From Corallococcus sp. NCRR (GTDB lineage: Bacteria; Myxococcota; Myxococcia; Myxococcales; Myxococcaceae), in NCBI RefSeq assembly GCF_026965535.1, contig NZ_CP114039.1:2418001-2482000 (forward strand): a stretch of DNA of 64,000 nt. The letters run 5' to 3'. A program made the translations under genes and the position numbers. The notes under the pieces were generated by a model. The model did no database searches. It had not been told where the DNA came from and saw only the letters and a program-made list of their open reading frames with translations. This document shows, in pieces, positions 42,823-51,213 of the stretch (positions within the stretch are counted from its first letter, which is position 1; the number at the start of each line of letters is the position of its first letter).

Positions 42823-43785
42823 ATGCGCACCCTCCTGCTCAACCGCTCCGCCGTGGCCCGCAACATCCAGGCGCTCCTGCTCCTGGACGACCTGCGCGAG
42901 GCCTTCCGCACCGACGTCCTGGCCCGCACGGTGGCCCCGCAGCGCGTGCGCGCGCCGCTGCACTCGGTGGGCTCCGCGATGGTGCTCTTCCCCGGCTGCG
43001 TGCCCGGCATCCCCGCGTACACGGTGAAGGTGCACTCGAAGTTCCCCGCGCAGAAGCCCGCCATCCAGGGCGTGGTGCACCTGCACGACCTCGTCACGGG
43101 AGGGCTGCTCGCGGTGATGGACTCCGGCCACCTCACCGCCGTGCGCACCGGCGTGGTGGGCGCGCTGGCCGCGGACGTGCTGGCCCGGCCGGACGCGACG
43201 CGCGTGGCGGTGATTGGCGCCGGCCGCCAGGGCGTGCTCCAGCTCAAGCAGCTGCGGCTGGTGCGCACGCTCAGCCAGGTGCGCGTCCACGACACGAACA
43301 TCGCGCACGCGAACGCCTACGCGCAGCGCATGTACCAGGAGCTGAACCTGCCCGTCAGCGTGGAGACGTCCGTGGCGGACGCCGTGGCGGACGCGGACAT
43401 CGTGGTGACGGCGACGTGGAGCCACCAGCCCTTCCTGCACGCGGGCATGGTGCGGCCGGGCACGCACATCACCGCGCTGGGCGCGGACGAGCCGGGCAAG
43501 GCGGAGCTGTCCCAGGACCTGCTCGAGCAGTCGCTGTTCATCTGCGACCACCGCGGCTTGAGCGTCTCCACCGGCGCGGCGGGCGCGGTGGGGCTCACCG
43601 AGGACGCCATCCACGCGGAGCTGGGCGAGGTCCTCGCGGGCCTCAAGCCCGGGCGCACGTCCCAGGAACAGGTGACGGTGTTCGCCGGGGTGGGCCTGCC
43701 CTTCCAGGACCTGGCCGCCGCCTGGCATGTGTACCAGTCGGCGACCGGCGACGAGGACGTGCCCACGCTCGACTTCAGCGAGTAG
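42823..43785 (+). CDS. Ornithine cyclodeaminase/mu-crystallin family enzyme
   Basis: A 320-residue NAD(P)-binding enzyme. The nucleotide fold is VAVIGAGRQGVLQL (~127-140), and the family's substrate region includes the lysine in YTVKVHSKF (~67-75) and MDSGHLTAVRTG (~100-111). Members act as ornithine cyclodeaminase, alanine dehydrogenase, ketimine reductase or SbnB-like diamino acid synthases. It lies about 5 kb from the diamino acid operon on the opposite strand, with unrelated genes between, so I do not assign it to that pathway, though SbnB makes the possibility worth noting. It stands alone, divergent from the sensor kinase. Confidence 0.88.
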   Translation: MRTLLLNRSAVARNIQALLLLDDLREAFRTDVLARTVAPQRVRAPLHSVGSAMVLFPGCVPGIPAYTVKVHSKFPAQKPAIQGVVHLHDLVTGGLLAVMDSGHLTAVRTGVVGALAADVLARPDATRVAVIGAGRQGVLQLKQLRLVRTLSQVRVHDTNIAHANAYAQRMYQELNLPVSVETSVADAVADADIVVTATWSHQPFLHAGMVRPGTHITALGADEPGKAELSQDLLEQSLFICDHRGLSVSTGAAGAVGLTEDAIHAELGEVLAGLKPGRTSQEQVTVFAGVGLPFQDLAAAWHVYQSATGDEDVPTLDFSE

Positions 43786-43816
43786 CGCGGGGCGCGTCCG
43801 TGCGTCCGGCCTGGCT

Positions 43817-45004
43817 TCAGGCCTTGGACAGCGTCTTCGACAGGCGCGTGGCCTCTTCGTGCAGGTCGGTGTCCTCCGCCAGCGGCATGGCGAGCACCTT
43901 CGCCACCAGCTCCTTGGCCTTCGCCTCCTGGCCCAGGCGCGCCTGCGCGAGCGCCAGGTTGAGCAGCGGCTCCGGCCGGTCCGGGGCGCGGCGCACGGCC
44001 TCCTCCAGCACCGTCACGGCGCGCGGCAGGTGGGCGTTCGCCGGCTCCGCGGGGACGCGCAGGAGCAACTGGCCCAGGTTGTTCGCCGCGCGCCAGCCGT
44101 CCGGCGCCAGCCCCATGCCCTGCTCGTACGCGGCGATGGCCTTGTCGTACGCGGGCGGCTCCTGCGACTCGAAGCAGGTGGCCTCCGCCATCTTCAGCGA
44201 CTCGCTGGCGACGCCCAGCGACGCCATGGTCTGGCACAGGTGCCGGGCCTGCTCGATTTGACCGCGTGCCAGCATCAGCTGGGCGAGGTTGGCCTGGGCG
44301 TCCGCGTCCTTCGGGCGCTGGGCCGCGAGCGTGGAGGCCGCCTGGTAGGACGTGCGCAGGTCGCGCAGCGCCATGGACAGCACCGTCACGGACGCGAGCA
44401 GGCGCGGCTGGTTGGGCACCGCCTTGAGGCCCTGCTCCAGCACGCGGCGTGCGTCCGCCAGCTTCTCCTGGGCGGACAGCGCGTGCGACAGGCTCAGGTA
44501 CGCGGGCACGAAGCGGGGCGCCAGCGTGAGGACCTCCCGCAGGGTGGCGAGGCCGGCGTCCGTCTGGCCCGCCTCCAGCTGCACCTGGCCCAGCCGGTAG
44601 CGGAACACGGGGTTCTGGGGCGCAAGCCGCGCGGCCTGGGACAGGGCCTCCAGCGCCTGGGGCGCCTTATCCTGTTTGATCAGCATCATGCCCTTGCCGA
44701 AGTGCGCCTCGGCGCGGTTGGGCTCCACCGCGAGCACGCCCTGGTAGGCCTTGAGGGCGGCGTCGAGCTGGCCCTTCTGGGCGGCGATGTTCGCGCGCAC
44801 GAGGCCGGTCTCCGCCGTGGCGCCCTGGCCTTCCGCCTTGGCGAGCAGCGCTTCCGCCTGGGGCACCTTGTTCTCCACGAGCGCCAGCTTGGCCATGACG
44901 ACCAGTGCGTCGCGGTGGTTGGGGTTCTTCGCGAGGAGCTTCTCGGCCTCGGCCTTGGCCTGGGCCACCTGACCCTGCGCGAGGAGGGTTTCCAGAGAGT
45001 TCAT
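43817..45004 (-). CDS. Tetratricopeptide repeat protein
   Basis: A 395-residue soluble protein made almost wholly of TPR helices, about ten repeats with the usual G/A/Y/P spacing (for example ALEALSQAARLAPQNP, DAGLATLREVLTLAPRF and YLSLSHALSAQEKLADARRVLEQGL). There is no signal peptide or enzymatic domain, so it is a protein-interaction scaffold of unknown partner. It lies downstream of the 45128 gene but is separated from it by a strong terminator hairpin, so it is probably transcribed independently. Confidence 0.9.
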   Translation of the reverse strand: MNSLETLLAQGQVAQAKAEAEKLLAKNPNHRDALVVMAKLALVENKVPQAEALLAKAEGQGATAETGLVRANIAAQKGQLDAALKAYQGVLAVEPNRAEAHFGKGMMLIKQDKAPQALEALSQAARLAPQNPVFRYRLGQVQLEAGQTDAGLATLREVLTLAPRFVPAYLSLSHALSAQEKLADARRVLEQGLKAVPNQPRLLASVTVLSMALRDLRTSYQAASTLAAQRPKDADAQANLAQLMLARGQIEQARHLCQTMASLGVASESLKMAEATCFESQEPPAYDKAIAAYEQGMGLAPDGWRAANNLGQLLLRVPAEPANAHLPRAVTVLEEAVRRAPDRPEPLLNLALAQARLGQEAKAKELVAKVLAMPLAEDTDLHEEATRLSKTLSKA

Positions 45005-45057
45005 GATGGAAAGTGTCCCCCAGGGGGCGGGGGCTGTCGAGCAACGGGGAAAAGGAA

Positions 45058-45085
45058 AGGGCCTCGCCCGGATGGACGAGGCCCT
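45058..45085 (-). terminator. Rho-independent terminator
   Basis: A perfect 9-bp stem AGGGCCTCG / CGAGGCCCT (45058-45066 and 45077-45085) with a 10-nt loop is followed on the - strand by TTCCTTTTCCCC. It sits just after the stop of the 45128 gene and is the clearest intrinsic terminator in the window. Confidence 0.75.
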
Positions 45086-45127
45086 GGGAAGTGCATCAGG
45101 TGGGAAGCGGCCGGACGCGGCCCGCCA

Positions 45128-46135
45128 CTACCACTTGGTCAGCGCGTCCTTGATGCCTTCACCGACGTTCTTGATGCCCTCGCCGACGTTCTTGATGCCC
45201 TCGCCGACGTTCTGCACCGCGTTGCCCACGCCCTCGACGGCGGCCTTGGCGGCGTCGCCCACCTTGCCCACGTCGACGGAGAAGCCGAACTCCACGCTGG
45301 CGCCGATGCCCAGCGCCGCGCCCACGTCGAAGTTGGCGGACAGCTTGCCGTCCTTCAGGCCGACGTTGGCCTCGAACTCCACGCCGATGCCGGCGAAGGC
45401 CTCCGCGCCGGCCGTGACGGTCGCGGGACCAATCTCCTGCGTGACCTCCGCGCTGGCGCGGGCACCGGCGAAGGCCTCACCGTGCACGGAGGCAGCGGCC
45501 TGGCCGTGCAGCGGATCCAGCACCACCTGGCCCGTGGCGGTCGCCTCGGCGCCCACGTTGCCCTCCGCGCCCCACTCGGAGCGGCCCAGCGCCGTGTCCG
45601 CGTGGCCTTCCACGGAGCCGCGCACCAGGTCCGCCTTCACGTCCACGGAGCCCTGCGCGCCAATCTTGCCGTGCAGCGGGTCGATGGAGACGTTGCCCTG
45701 CGCGGACACGTCCGCCGTCAGCGCCTGGCCTTCCACCGTGTTGTGGAAGTTGCCGTTCACGTCACCGGAGGTGTGGGAGCCGGAGGCCGCGGTCCAGTTC
45801 TTGTTCCACTCGCCCTGGGCCACCGTCTGGTCGAAGCGGCTGGTCTCCAACTGCTTCTGGATGTCCGTCGTGGTGTTGGGGTTGGCCTGGTTGCTGGTGG
45901 TGACGCGGTTGCCCTGCACGCCGCGGTTCAGGTCGATCGTCGCCTCGCCCTGGGCCCGGTTCTGCGTCTGGGCCTGCACCTCGCGGCGCACCTGCGTCCC
46001 GTTGGCGGGCGCGGGCGTGGTGGGGTTCCGGAACACGGGGCGGTAGCGTTGGTCTCGATGGACATGGAAGAGGGCTCCGGCGGGCGCGAGGCGCGGTGGG
46101 GAATCTTGTGACTTGAGAGAGTATCGGCGCTCCAC
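45128..46135 (-). CDS. Repeat-rich hypothetical protein
   Basis: A 335-residue protein of unknown function, rich in G, A, V and N, without signal peptide. The middle holds degenerate beta-like repeats around 'DPLHGKIGAQGSVDVKAD' and 'DPLHGQAAASVHGEAF'; the C-terminus is three to four tandem VGEGIKN heptads, probably an amphipathic helix. The start is uncertain. The GTG at 46135 begins an unconvincing leader, while an ATG at 46065 with GGAG 9 nt upstream is in a different frame. Reading from that ATG, a one-base shift before VFRNPTTP would be needed, so a frameshift or a GTG start near VFRNP are both possible. It ends at a strong terminator. Confidence 0.6.
   Translation of the reverse strand: MERRYSLKSQDSPPRLAPAGALFHVHRDQRYRPVFRNPTTPAPANGTQVRREVQAQTQNRAQGEATIDLNRGVQGNRVTTSNQANPNTTTDIQKQLETSRFDQTVAQGEWNKNWTAASGSHTSGDVNGNFHNTVEGQALTADVSAQGNVSIDPLHGKIGAQGSVDVKADLVRGSVEGHADTALGRSEWGAEGNVGAEATATGQVVLDPLHGQAAASVHGEAFAGARASAEVTQEIGPATVTAGAEAFAGIGVEFEANVGLKDGKLSANFDVGAALGIGASVEFGFSVDVGKVGDAAKAAVEGVGNAVQNVGEGIKNVGEGIKNVGEGIKDALTKW
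45149..45211 (-). repeat. Three 21-bp tandem repeats encoding NVGEGIK
   Basis: Three consecutive copies of a 21-bp unit (CTTGATGCC-C/T-TC-G/A-CCGACGTT) encode three heptads of VGEGIKN at the C-terminus of the 45128 protein. The two downstream-most units on the - strand are identical, pointing to recent slippage or repeat expansion. Confidence 0.85.
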
Positions 46136-46184
46136 CCGAGAAAGTTTCCGCGCCTCTTTTTCTTTCTGATCCGCCCAAGCGCCC

Positions 46185-47714
46185 TCAGGGCTCGGATCTC
46201 CCGGGAGCCAGGATTCCCTCGGGATCGAACGCCGCCTTCAGCCGCCTGCGCACCTCCGCGGAGTCGTCCCGCACGGGCGGTGCGGCGTCCTGCGCCTGGA
46301 GTCCGGCTCGGGTCAGGAAGTACCCGGCGTCCGCCAGTTCGCGGGTGAGGGCGCGGTAGCAGGCCTGGGCGCGGGCGTCCTCGCCGCGGACGTCCCGGTC
46401 ATAGGCGAGCGCGGTGACCAGGTAGACGCAGCGCGGGGAGTGGGCGAGGAGCGCCAGGTTGGGCTCGAAGCCGAAGAGGCGGGGGACGCGGTCGGCGATG
46501 TCCGAGGCGCGCTTCGCCTCCGGGCCGGTGAAGGGGACGGCGACGGAGCACCAGATGAAGCCGCAGCGGTCCCGGTCCGGGTCCGGGTCCTCCGGCTTGG
46601 GGGTGCGCTTGCGCCAGTAGGCCATGGCGAGGTTGGTCTCGGTGGGGACGCCCTGGAGCGTGCCCTCGCCGAAGGGGGCCACCGGGCCGAAGGACAGCGG
46701 GCGGAAGGCGCCCTCCACGGCGCGTGCGAGCCGCTTCTCCAGCAGGGCGCCCATCTCCGCGTCCGGGGCGATGAGGGTGCCGCTGATGGCCCAGCGGCCA
46801 AAGCCCTCGCGCAGCTTCTCGCGGGCCCAGTCCGGCAGCGGCGCGCGGCCCACGGAGGGGTAGGGGAACTGCTGGGTGATGCTGTACGCCTTGATGTCGT
46901 TCCAGAAGAAGAAGCTGCCCTTGAGCGTGCCGTCCAGGGCCAGGGCCTGGAGCCGGTCCACCATGTCCCAGAGCTGGGCGTCGTCGTTCACGGCGCAGAA
47001 GAAGTCGCGCAGCCAGGGCTGCTTGCGCGCCAGCCAGAACGTCATCCGCGTCACCACGCCCAGGGACGACTGGCTGAAGAGGCCATCCAGCACCGGGCCC
47101 AGGCCCCAGCGGAAGACGGGGGCGGAGCGGGCGCCGGGGAACCTCGCGTGGCCCGTCTCCACGCGCTCGCCCGTGGGGAGCACGGCCTCCAGCGCGCACA
47201 CGTTCTGGAAGATGTCCGCGTTGGGGCCGGCCCCGTCGCCGCGCTCCAGCGCGTTGCCCACCATGCTCGCGTCCGGTGATCCGCCGATGGTGGTGATGAA
47301 CGTGGAGGAGCCCTTGCCGCGCAGGTACTCGTAGGCCTGGCGGAACGTCACGCCGGGCTCCACGGTGAGGTACGCGAGCTGCTCGTCGTGCGCGAGGATG
47401 CGGTTCATGCGCCCCAGGTCCAGGAGCACGCTGCCGTCGCCGGGAGGCACGCGCGAGCCGTAGCCCCAGTTGCGGCCGGCGCTCACCGGGTACACCGGCA
47501 CGCGGTGCGCGCTGGCGATGCGCAGGCACGCCTGCACCTGCGCCGTGTCCGCGGGCCGCACGATGGCGGGGATGCGCTGGGTGGTGGCGAAGGTGGCCGT
47601 TTGCGCGGCCTCCAGCGCTTCGGGTTCCAGGATGACGTGCGCCTCGCCCACGGCCTGCCGCCACGCGGCCAGCGCCGCTCGCAGGTCCGGAGCCTTCCCA
47701 TCGGTCTCGCTCAC
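46185..47714 (-). CDS. FAD-linked oxidase (VAO/PCMH family)
   Basis: A 509-residue flavoprotein of the vanillyl-alcohol oxidase/p-cresol methylhydroxylase family. The FAD-binding part runs from AIVRPADTAQVQACLRIA through PVSAGRNWGYGSR and TFITTIGGSPDASMVGNALERG, with a C-terminal substrate and cap domain ending FDPEGILAPGR, the family's final motif. The GTG at 47714 gives MSETDGK; the frame extends upstream to 48161 but that part opposes the DUF2892 gene. No signal peptide. Likely substrates are phenolic or alcoholic compounds; the sequence does not settle which. It is divergent from the small membrane protein gene. Confidence 0.9.
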   Translation of the reverse strand: MSETDGKAPDLRAALAAWRQAVGEAHVILEPEALEAAQTATFATTQRIPAIVRPADTAQVQACLRIASAHRVPVYPVSAGRNWGYGSRVPPGDGSVLLDLGRMNRILAHDEQLAYLTVEPGVTFRQAYEYLRGKGSSTFITTIGGSPDASMVGNALERGDGAGPNADIFQNVCALEAVLPTGERVETGHARFPGARSAPVFRWGLGPVLDGLFSQSSLGVVTRMTFWLARKQPWLRDFFCAVNDDAQLWDMVDRLQALALDGTLKGSFFFWNDIKAYSITQQFPYPSVGRAPLPDWAREKLREGFGRWAISGTLIAPDAEMGALLEKRLARAVEGAFRPLSFGPVAPFGEGTLQGVPTETNLAMAYWRKRTPKPEDPDPDRDRCGFIWCSVAVPFTGPEAKRASDIADRVPRLFGFEPNLALLAHSPRCVYLVTALAYDRDVRGEDARAQACYRALTRELADAGYFLTRAGLQAQDAAPPVRDDSAEVRRRLKAAFDPEGILAPGRSEP

Positions 47715-47864
47715 GGGGCCGCAGTATGCCCGCGCGAGCGTCCCCCCGCTGACTCCCCGGACGGCGAGCGGGCGGGCGGGCCCCGGGCGGCGAGGGTCGC
47801 CGGGTGGACACCGGCCATGGTCCCCCCCTGCCGCGTGTTCATCTTCGGCGTGGGGAGGTTGTTC

Positions 47865-48164
47865 ATGGTCGGCTTCATCAATTCGCGCAACGGACGGTGG
47901 ATTCGGATTCTGGCGGGCACGGGCCTGGTCCTGGGCGGGCTGGGCACGGGCACGCCCCGGGGCGCGGTGGTGGCGCTGACGGGCCTGCTGCCGCTGCTGA
48001 CCGGCGCGCTGGACTTGTTCCCGCTGGGGCCGCTGATGGGCCTGCCCCTGAAGGGCGCGGACGTGCGGCGCGCGCTGGGGCAGCCGGAGGAGGCGCCGCT
48101 GCTCGACTTGGCGCACGACGGGGGGCGCTCTCCCTACGCGCCCCCCAGCACGCTGCTGCACTAG
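47865..48164 (+). CDS. Small inner-membrane protein, DUF2892-like
   Basis: A 99-residue protein. GGGGAGG at 47852-47858 lies 6 nt before the ATG and decides the start. Two hydrophobic segments (ILAGTGLVLGGLG and AVVALTGLLPLLTGALDLFPLGPLMGL) form a hairpin, the pattern of the DUF2892/YgaP-type membrane family (N-terminal NxRNxRWIRI...G). Its function is unknown. Its TAG stop abuts the stop of the convergent lipoprotein gene (TAG|CTA) with no spacer. Confidence 0.8.
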   Translation: MVGFINSRNGRWIRILAGTGLVLGGLGTGTPRGAVVALTGLLPLLTGALDLFPLGPLMGLPLKGADVRRALGQPEEAPLLDLAHDGGRSPYAPPSTLLH

Positions 48165-48881
48165 CTACTTCGTGCTCACCTGGAAGGGGATGCCCATGGA
48201 ACCGAACGGCTCTCCGGTCTGGGCATCCACCAGGTTCAACTGGAGCGTCACCGCGTTCTCGCGGTGGGCCACGCCCTGGAAGTAGAGGAAGCCCTCCTGC
48301 GTGCCGCCGGGCTCCAGCGTGCCCTCGGGCAGCGCGTTGTTGAGCATGTCCTCGGTGGGCAGCGGCTGCTCGTAGTAGTACGGGTAGGGCCCGTAGAAGG
48401 GGCTGCCCCAGCCCCAGGGGCCGCCGTACCAGCCCGGTCCCCAGCCGCGCCAGGGCGCGTAGCCGTAACGGCCGCCCACCCACACGCCGCCCGCGGGGTA
48501 CACCGCCGGGCGGATGCTCGCGGGTTCCTCCGTGTCACGCGACGAGCTGGCCCGCCGCAGCGACAGGGGCGCCAGCGCGCTGTAGCGGAAGCGCGACTCC
48601 TGGCCCACCAGCGCGAAGTCCTTGTACTGGAGGCGCAGCGGGCGCTCCCCGTGGTTCTCCAGCCGGACGTAGACGGGGGTCACCCGGCGCTCCAGGTCGG
48701 ACGGCGAGCCCTGCCACGCCGAGCCATCCGCCGTGAGCCGCACGCCCGCCTCCTCCGTGATGGCGCTGCTCTTGCCGCCCTGGAGGATTCCCGCTTCCGG
48801 CAGGGGCCGCAGCTTCGTCTCCGCCGCGCAGCCCGCCATCAGCATCAACCCCAGGGCCCCCACTCCCAATGCTCCACGCAT
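48165..48881 (-). CDS. Predicted lipoprotein
   Basis: A 238-residue lipoprotein. The lipobox LMAGC gives Cys18 after a short hydrophobic signal. The mature part has an immunoglobulin-like beta segment (VTPVYVRLENHGERPLRLQYKDFAL), then a glycine/tyrosine/tryptophan/proline-rich stretch (about 140-185) and a final beta segment. I do not recognise a named family. The aromatic-rich stretch may be flexible or cell-wall associated. It is convergent with the DUF2892-like gene. Confidence 0.8.
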   Translation of the reverse strand: MRGALGVGALGLMLMAGCAAETKLRPLPEAGILQGGKSSAITEEAGVRLTADGSAWQGSPSDLERRVTPVYVRLENHGERPLRLQYKDFALVGQESRFRYSALAPLSLRRASSSRDTEEPASIRPAVYPAGGVWVGGRYGYAPWRGWGPGWYGGPWGWGSPFYGPYPYYYEQPLPTEDMLNNALPEGTLEPGGTQEGFLYFQGVAHRENAVTLQLNLVDAQTGEPFGSMGIPFQVSTK

Positions 48882-48977
48882 CGCATGCCTCCTCGTACTT
48901 CAAGGTAGGGCGTGCGGCGTCCAGGGGATGACATGCGCCGTGCTCCACCCCGGGCAGCGTGCGGGCTGGCGGGGCCT

Positions 48978-49904
48978 CTACGGCTGGGGCGTCACCGGCT
49001 CCGCGGCGGTTGCGGGCCAGGCGGGCGCCTTGACGAAGTCCCAGTCCTGATGGCGTGCCCAGGTCTCGAAGGTCTGCCAGCCCACGCGCGGGTAGCTGTT
49101 GCGCAGGGTGAGGATGTCCGCGTGGTAGCCCACGCGGTCCAGCCACTCGAACATGGCCGCCAGGTCCTCGCTCTGTTGCTGGAGTTGATCCAACGGGATC
49201 TGCTCGAAGTGGATGCGGTGGCCGCCCACCATGGAGAGCAGCGCGGCGGCCTGCTGGCCCGTCACCTCGTCGGAGGCGACGTCGACGCGCTCGCCGATGA
49301 AGCGCTCCGGGTCTCCCAGCACGTGCAGCGCGAAGCCGGCCAGGTCCTCGATGGCCACCATCTGCAGGCCGCGCGTGGCGGGCAGCCCCAGGGCCAGCTT
49401 CCCCGCCGCCAGCAGGTCGCGCGTGGGCGGCTGGAGGAGGTTCTCCATGAAGAAGGTGGGGCCCAGGATGGTGAAGGGCATGTCCCGCCGGCGCAGGTAC
49501 AGCTCCACGGCGTGCTTGCTGTCGAAGTGCGGGATGCCGGTGAGCTCCGACGCGCCCGCCACGGACGAGTACACGAAGTGCCGCACGTTGGCGCGCTTCG
49601 CCGCGTCCGCCAGGTTCTTGCCGTGCTGGACCTCCGCGTCCACGCCGCCCGCGCCAAAGGGCGTGGCCATGGCGTAGACGGCGTCCACGCCGCGCATGGC
49701 GCTCTCCAGGGAGACGGGGTCGTCGAAGTCGCCCTGGGCCAGGGTGACGCCGGGCCTGCGCAGGGCGCGGGCGGCCGGGGCGTCCGCGTCCCGCACCAGG
49801 GCCACCACGTGGTGTCCCCGGTCGGCGAGCTTGCGGAGGACGGCACCGCCCTGTTGGCCGGTGGCGCCAGTGACGAGCACGGTGATGGAGAAATCCACGG
49901 GCAT
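48978..49904 (-). CDS. NmrA-like NAD(P)-binding protein
   Basis: A 308-residue atypical short-chain dehydrogenase of the NmrA/quinone-reductase-sensor group. The NAD(P) loop VTGATGQQGGAVLRKL is at residues 9-24; VYAMATPFG, VRHFVYSSVAGASE and TILGPTFFMENLL match the family. The YxxxK catalytic pair is absent (SSVAGASELTGIPHFDSKHAVELYL), as in many NmrA-like redox sensors. ATG 49904 is chosen because the Rossmann strand begins at once; the frame further upstream lies opposite the coiled-coil gene. Confidence 0.88.
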   Translation of the reverse strand: MPVDFSITVLVTGATGQQGGAVLRKLADRGHHVVALVRDADAPAARALRRPGVTLAQGDFDDPVSLESAMRGVDAVYAMATPFGAGGVDAEVQHGKNLADAAKRANVRHFVYSSVAGASELTGIPHFDSKHAVELYLRRRDMPFTILGPTFFMENLLQPPTRDLLAAGKLALGLPATRGLQMVAIEDLAGFALHVLGDPERFIGERVDVASDEVTGQQAAALLSMVGGHRIHFEQIPLDQLQQQSEDLAAMFEWLDRVGYHADILTLRNSYPRVGWQTFETWARHQDWDFVKAPAWPATAAEPVTPQP

Positions 49905-50063
49905 GGGTTCAGACCTCCGGACGCGACGTGTCACGGAAACCTGGAGACGCCCCCGTCCAATGGCGAGGCCTGGAAGCCGCAGTGTCCTCCCCCGAGCACA
50001 GGCTCCCGAGGCAGGCAGGCAACCTGAAGGGAGGGGCGGGCGGCATGGCATCCTCCCGGCCCC

Positions 50064-50669
50064 ATGAGCAAGCGTGACACGCCCCCGCCCTCCGAGCTGG
50101 TCTCCGCCGCCCAGGCGCTCGACGCCGAGTTGCTGCGCTTCGAGGCGCTGTCGGAGCAGTTGAAGGAGGCGCCCCTGACGTCGGAGAAGCATCTGGAGCG
50201 CGCGTCGAAGACGCTCAAGGACCTGGCGGACCTGGACGACGCGCTCCGGATGCGCGTGGGCGCGCTGGTGCAGGCCATCACCGGCGTGCGCAACCGGCAG
50301 CAGACGCAGGCGGACGCGGTCAACGTGTGCGCGCAGGAGCTGCAGCAGCGCACGGAGGTGTTCAAGGACCTGCTCACGCGCTACGGCGCGCTGGGGCAGA
50401 GCGCGGCGGACCTCAACGGGCGCATGCAGGAGTTCGCGGCGCTGCGCCAGCAGGCCACGCGCACGGCGGAGGAGGACGCGCGGCTCACGGAGGTCTTCAC
50501 CGCGCTCCAGGCGCGCATGGCCGAGGTGGCGGACGAGGCGGCCACGCTGACGACCGCGGCGGAGGAGGCGAAGTTCTCCGACATCGGCCGGCAGGCGGAG
50601 TCGCTGCGTCAGCAGCTGCTCTCCGCGCGCAACAAGCTGGGCCTGTTGCACCAGAACCTGTCGAAGTGA
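50064..50669 (+). CDS. Coiled-coil hypothetical protein
   Basis: A 201-residue, alanine/glutamate/leucine-rich protein predicted by eye to be almost all helix with heptad periodicity (LKEAPLTSEKHLERASKTLKDLADL, LRMRVGALVQAITGVRNRQQ, and onward). No signal peptide, membrane segment or enzymatic motif. Function unknown. It is convergent with the DUF2203 gene 22 bp away. Confidence 0.8.
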   Translation: MSKRDTPPPSELVSAAQALDAELLRFEALSEQLKEAPLTSEKHLERASKTLKDLADLDDALRMRVGALVQAITGVRNRQQTQADAVNVCAQELQQRTEVFKDLLTRYGALGQSAADLNGRMQEFAALRQQATRTAEEDARLTEVFTALQARMAEVADEAATLTTAAEEAKFSDIGRQAESLRQQLLSARNKLGLLHQNLSK

Positions 50670-50691
50670 CGGGGCGCCTTCAGCCGAGCCT

Positions 50692-51096
50692 TCAGCTGAG
50701 GTAGGTGGGCTCGAAGTCGTCCGGGCTGTCGATGGGGCGGCGCCCGGAGAAGCCGGCCTTCAGGTCGTGCCAGTGCGCCACGGTGTTCTCGCCGAAGCGC
50801 CAGCAGAGGTACACGGGCTCCTCGCCGCGCCGCGCGTGGAAGTCCACCAGGCCGTCCGCGCCTTTTATCTCCAGGCCCATCTCCTGGAGCGGGCCCAGCT
50901 CCCCGCGGATGCGCTCCAGCAGCTCGTCGCGCTCCTCGCGGAAGGTGCGCACCTCGGCGGTGTCGGGAGGGGCCTCCGGACCGTCCAGCACCTCCGCCAG
51001 CTTCTGCACGCGCTCCACCCACGGGCGCACGCGACCGAAGGTCTTCGTCAGCAACGGCACCAGCCGGCTGGCCTCTTCCACGCTGAAAAAGCGCAT
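50692..51096 (-). CDS. DUF2203 family protein
   Basis: A 134-residue protein beginning MRFFSVEEASRLVPLL, the characteristic start of DUF2203 (COG4911), with the conserved C-terminal YLCWRFGENTVAHWHDLKAGFSGRRPI split by short variable residues. The function of the family is unknown. The start at ATG 51096 fits the family exactly; the frame's upstream extension to 51192 has no support. An inverted-repeat region lies 66-97 nt upstream. Confidence 0.9.
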   Translation of the reverse strand: MRFFSVEEASRLVPLLTKTFGRVRPWVERVQKLAEVLDGPEAPPDTAEVRTFREERDELLERIRGELGPLQEMGLEIKGADGLVDFHARRGEEPVYLCWRFGENTVAHWHDLKAGFSGRRPIDSPDDFEPTYLS

Positions 51097-51161
51097 CAGG
51101 GGACAGCATGCAGTGGGAACCCCCCGCAGGCCACCTCCTTCGGGGTGGGGGCGGGAGGGCC

Positions 51162-51193
51162 TGTCACAACGGCCGTGACATGTCCGGAACATG
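51162..51193. promoter_or_regulatory. Overlapping inverted repeats upstream of the DUF2203 gene
   Basis: TGTCAC (51162-51167) and GTGACA (51175-51180) form a perfect 6-bp inverted repeat with a 7-bp spacer. Immediately beside it CATGT (51179-51183) and ACATG (51189-51193) flank CCGGA. The dyads are operator-like, and their position 66-97 nt upstream of the DUF2203 start fits a regulatory site, but no regulator is known to match. Confidence 0.3.
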
Positions 51194-51213
51194 GCAGCGG
51201 GTGGGACGGACGG

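Noticed and set aside
42823-43785. Ornithine cyclodeaminase-family gene as the second step (SbnB-like) of the diamino acid pathway
   Set aside because: It is 7 kb from the PLP gene, on the other strand, and separated by unrelated genes; the argininosuccinate-lyase-like enzyme in the operon gives a complete route without it. Not excluded.
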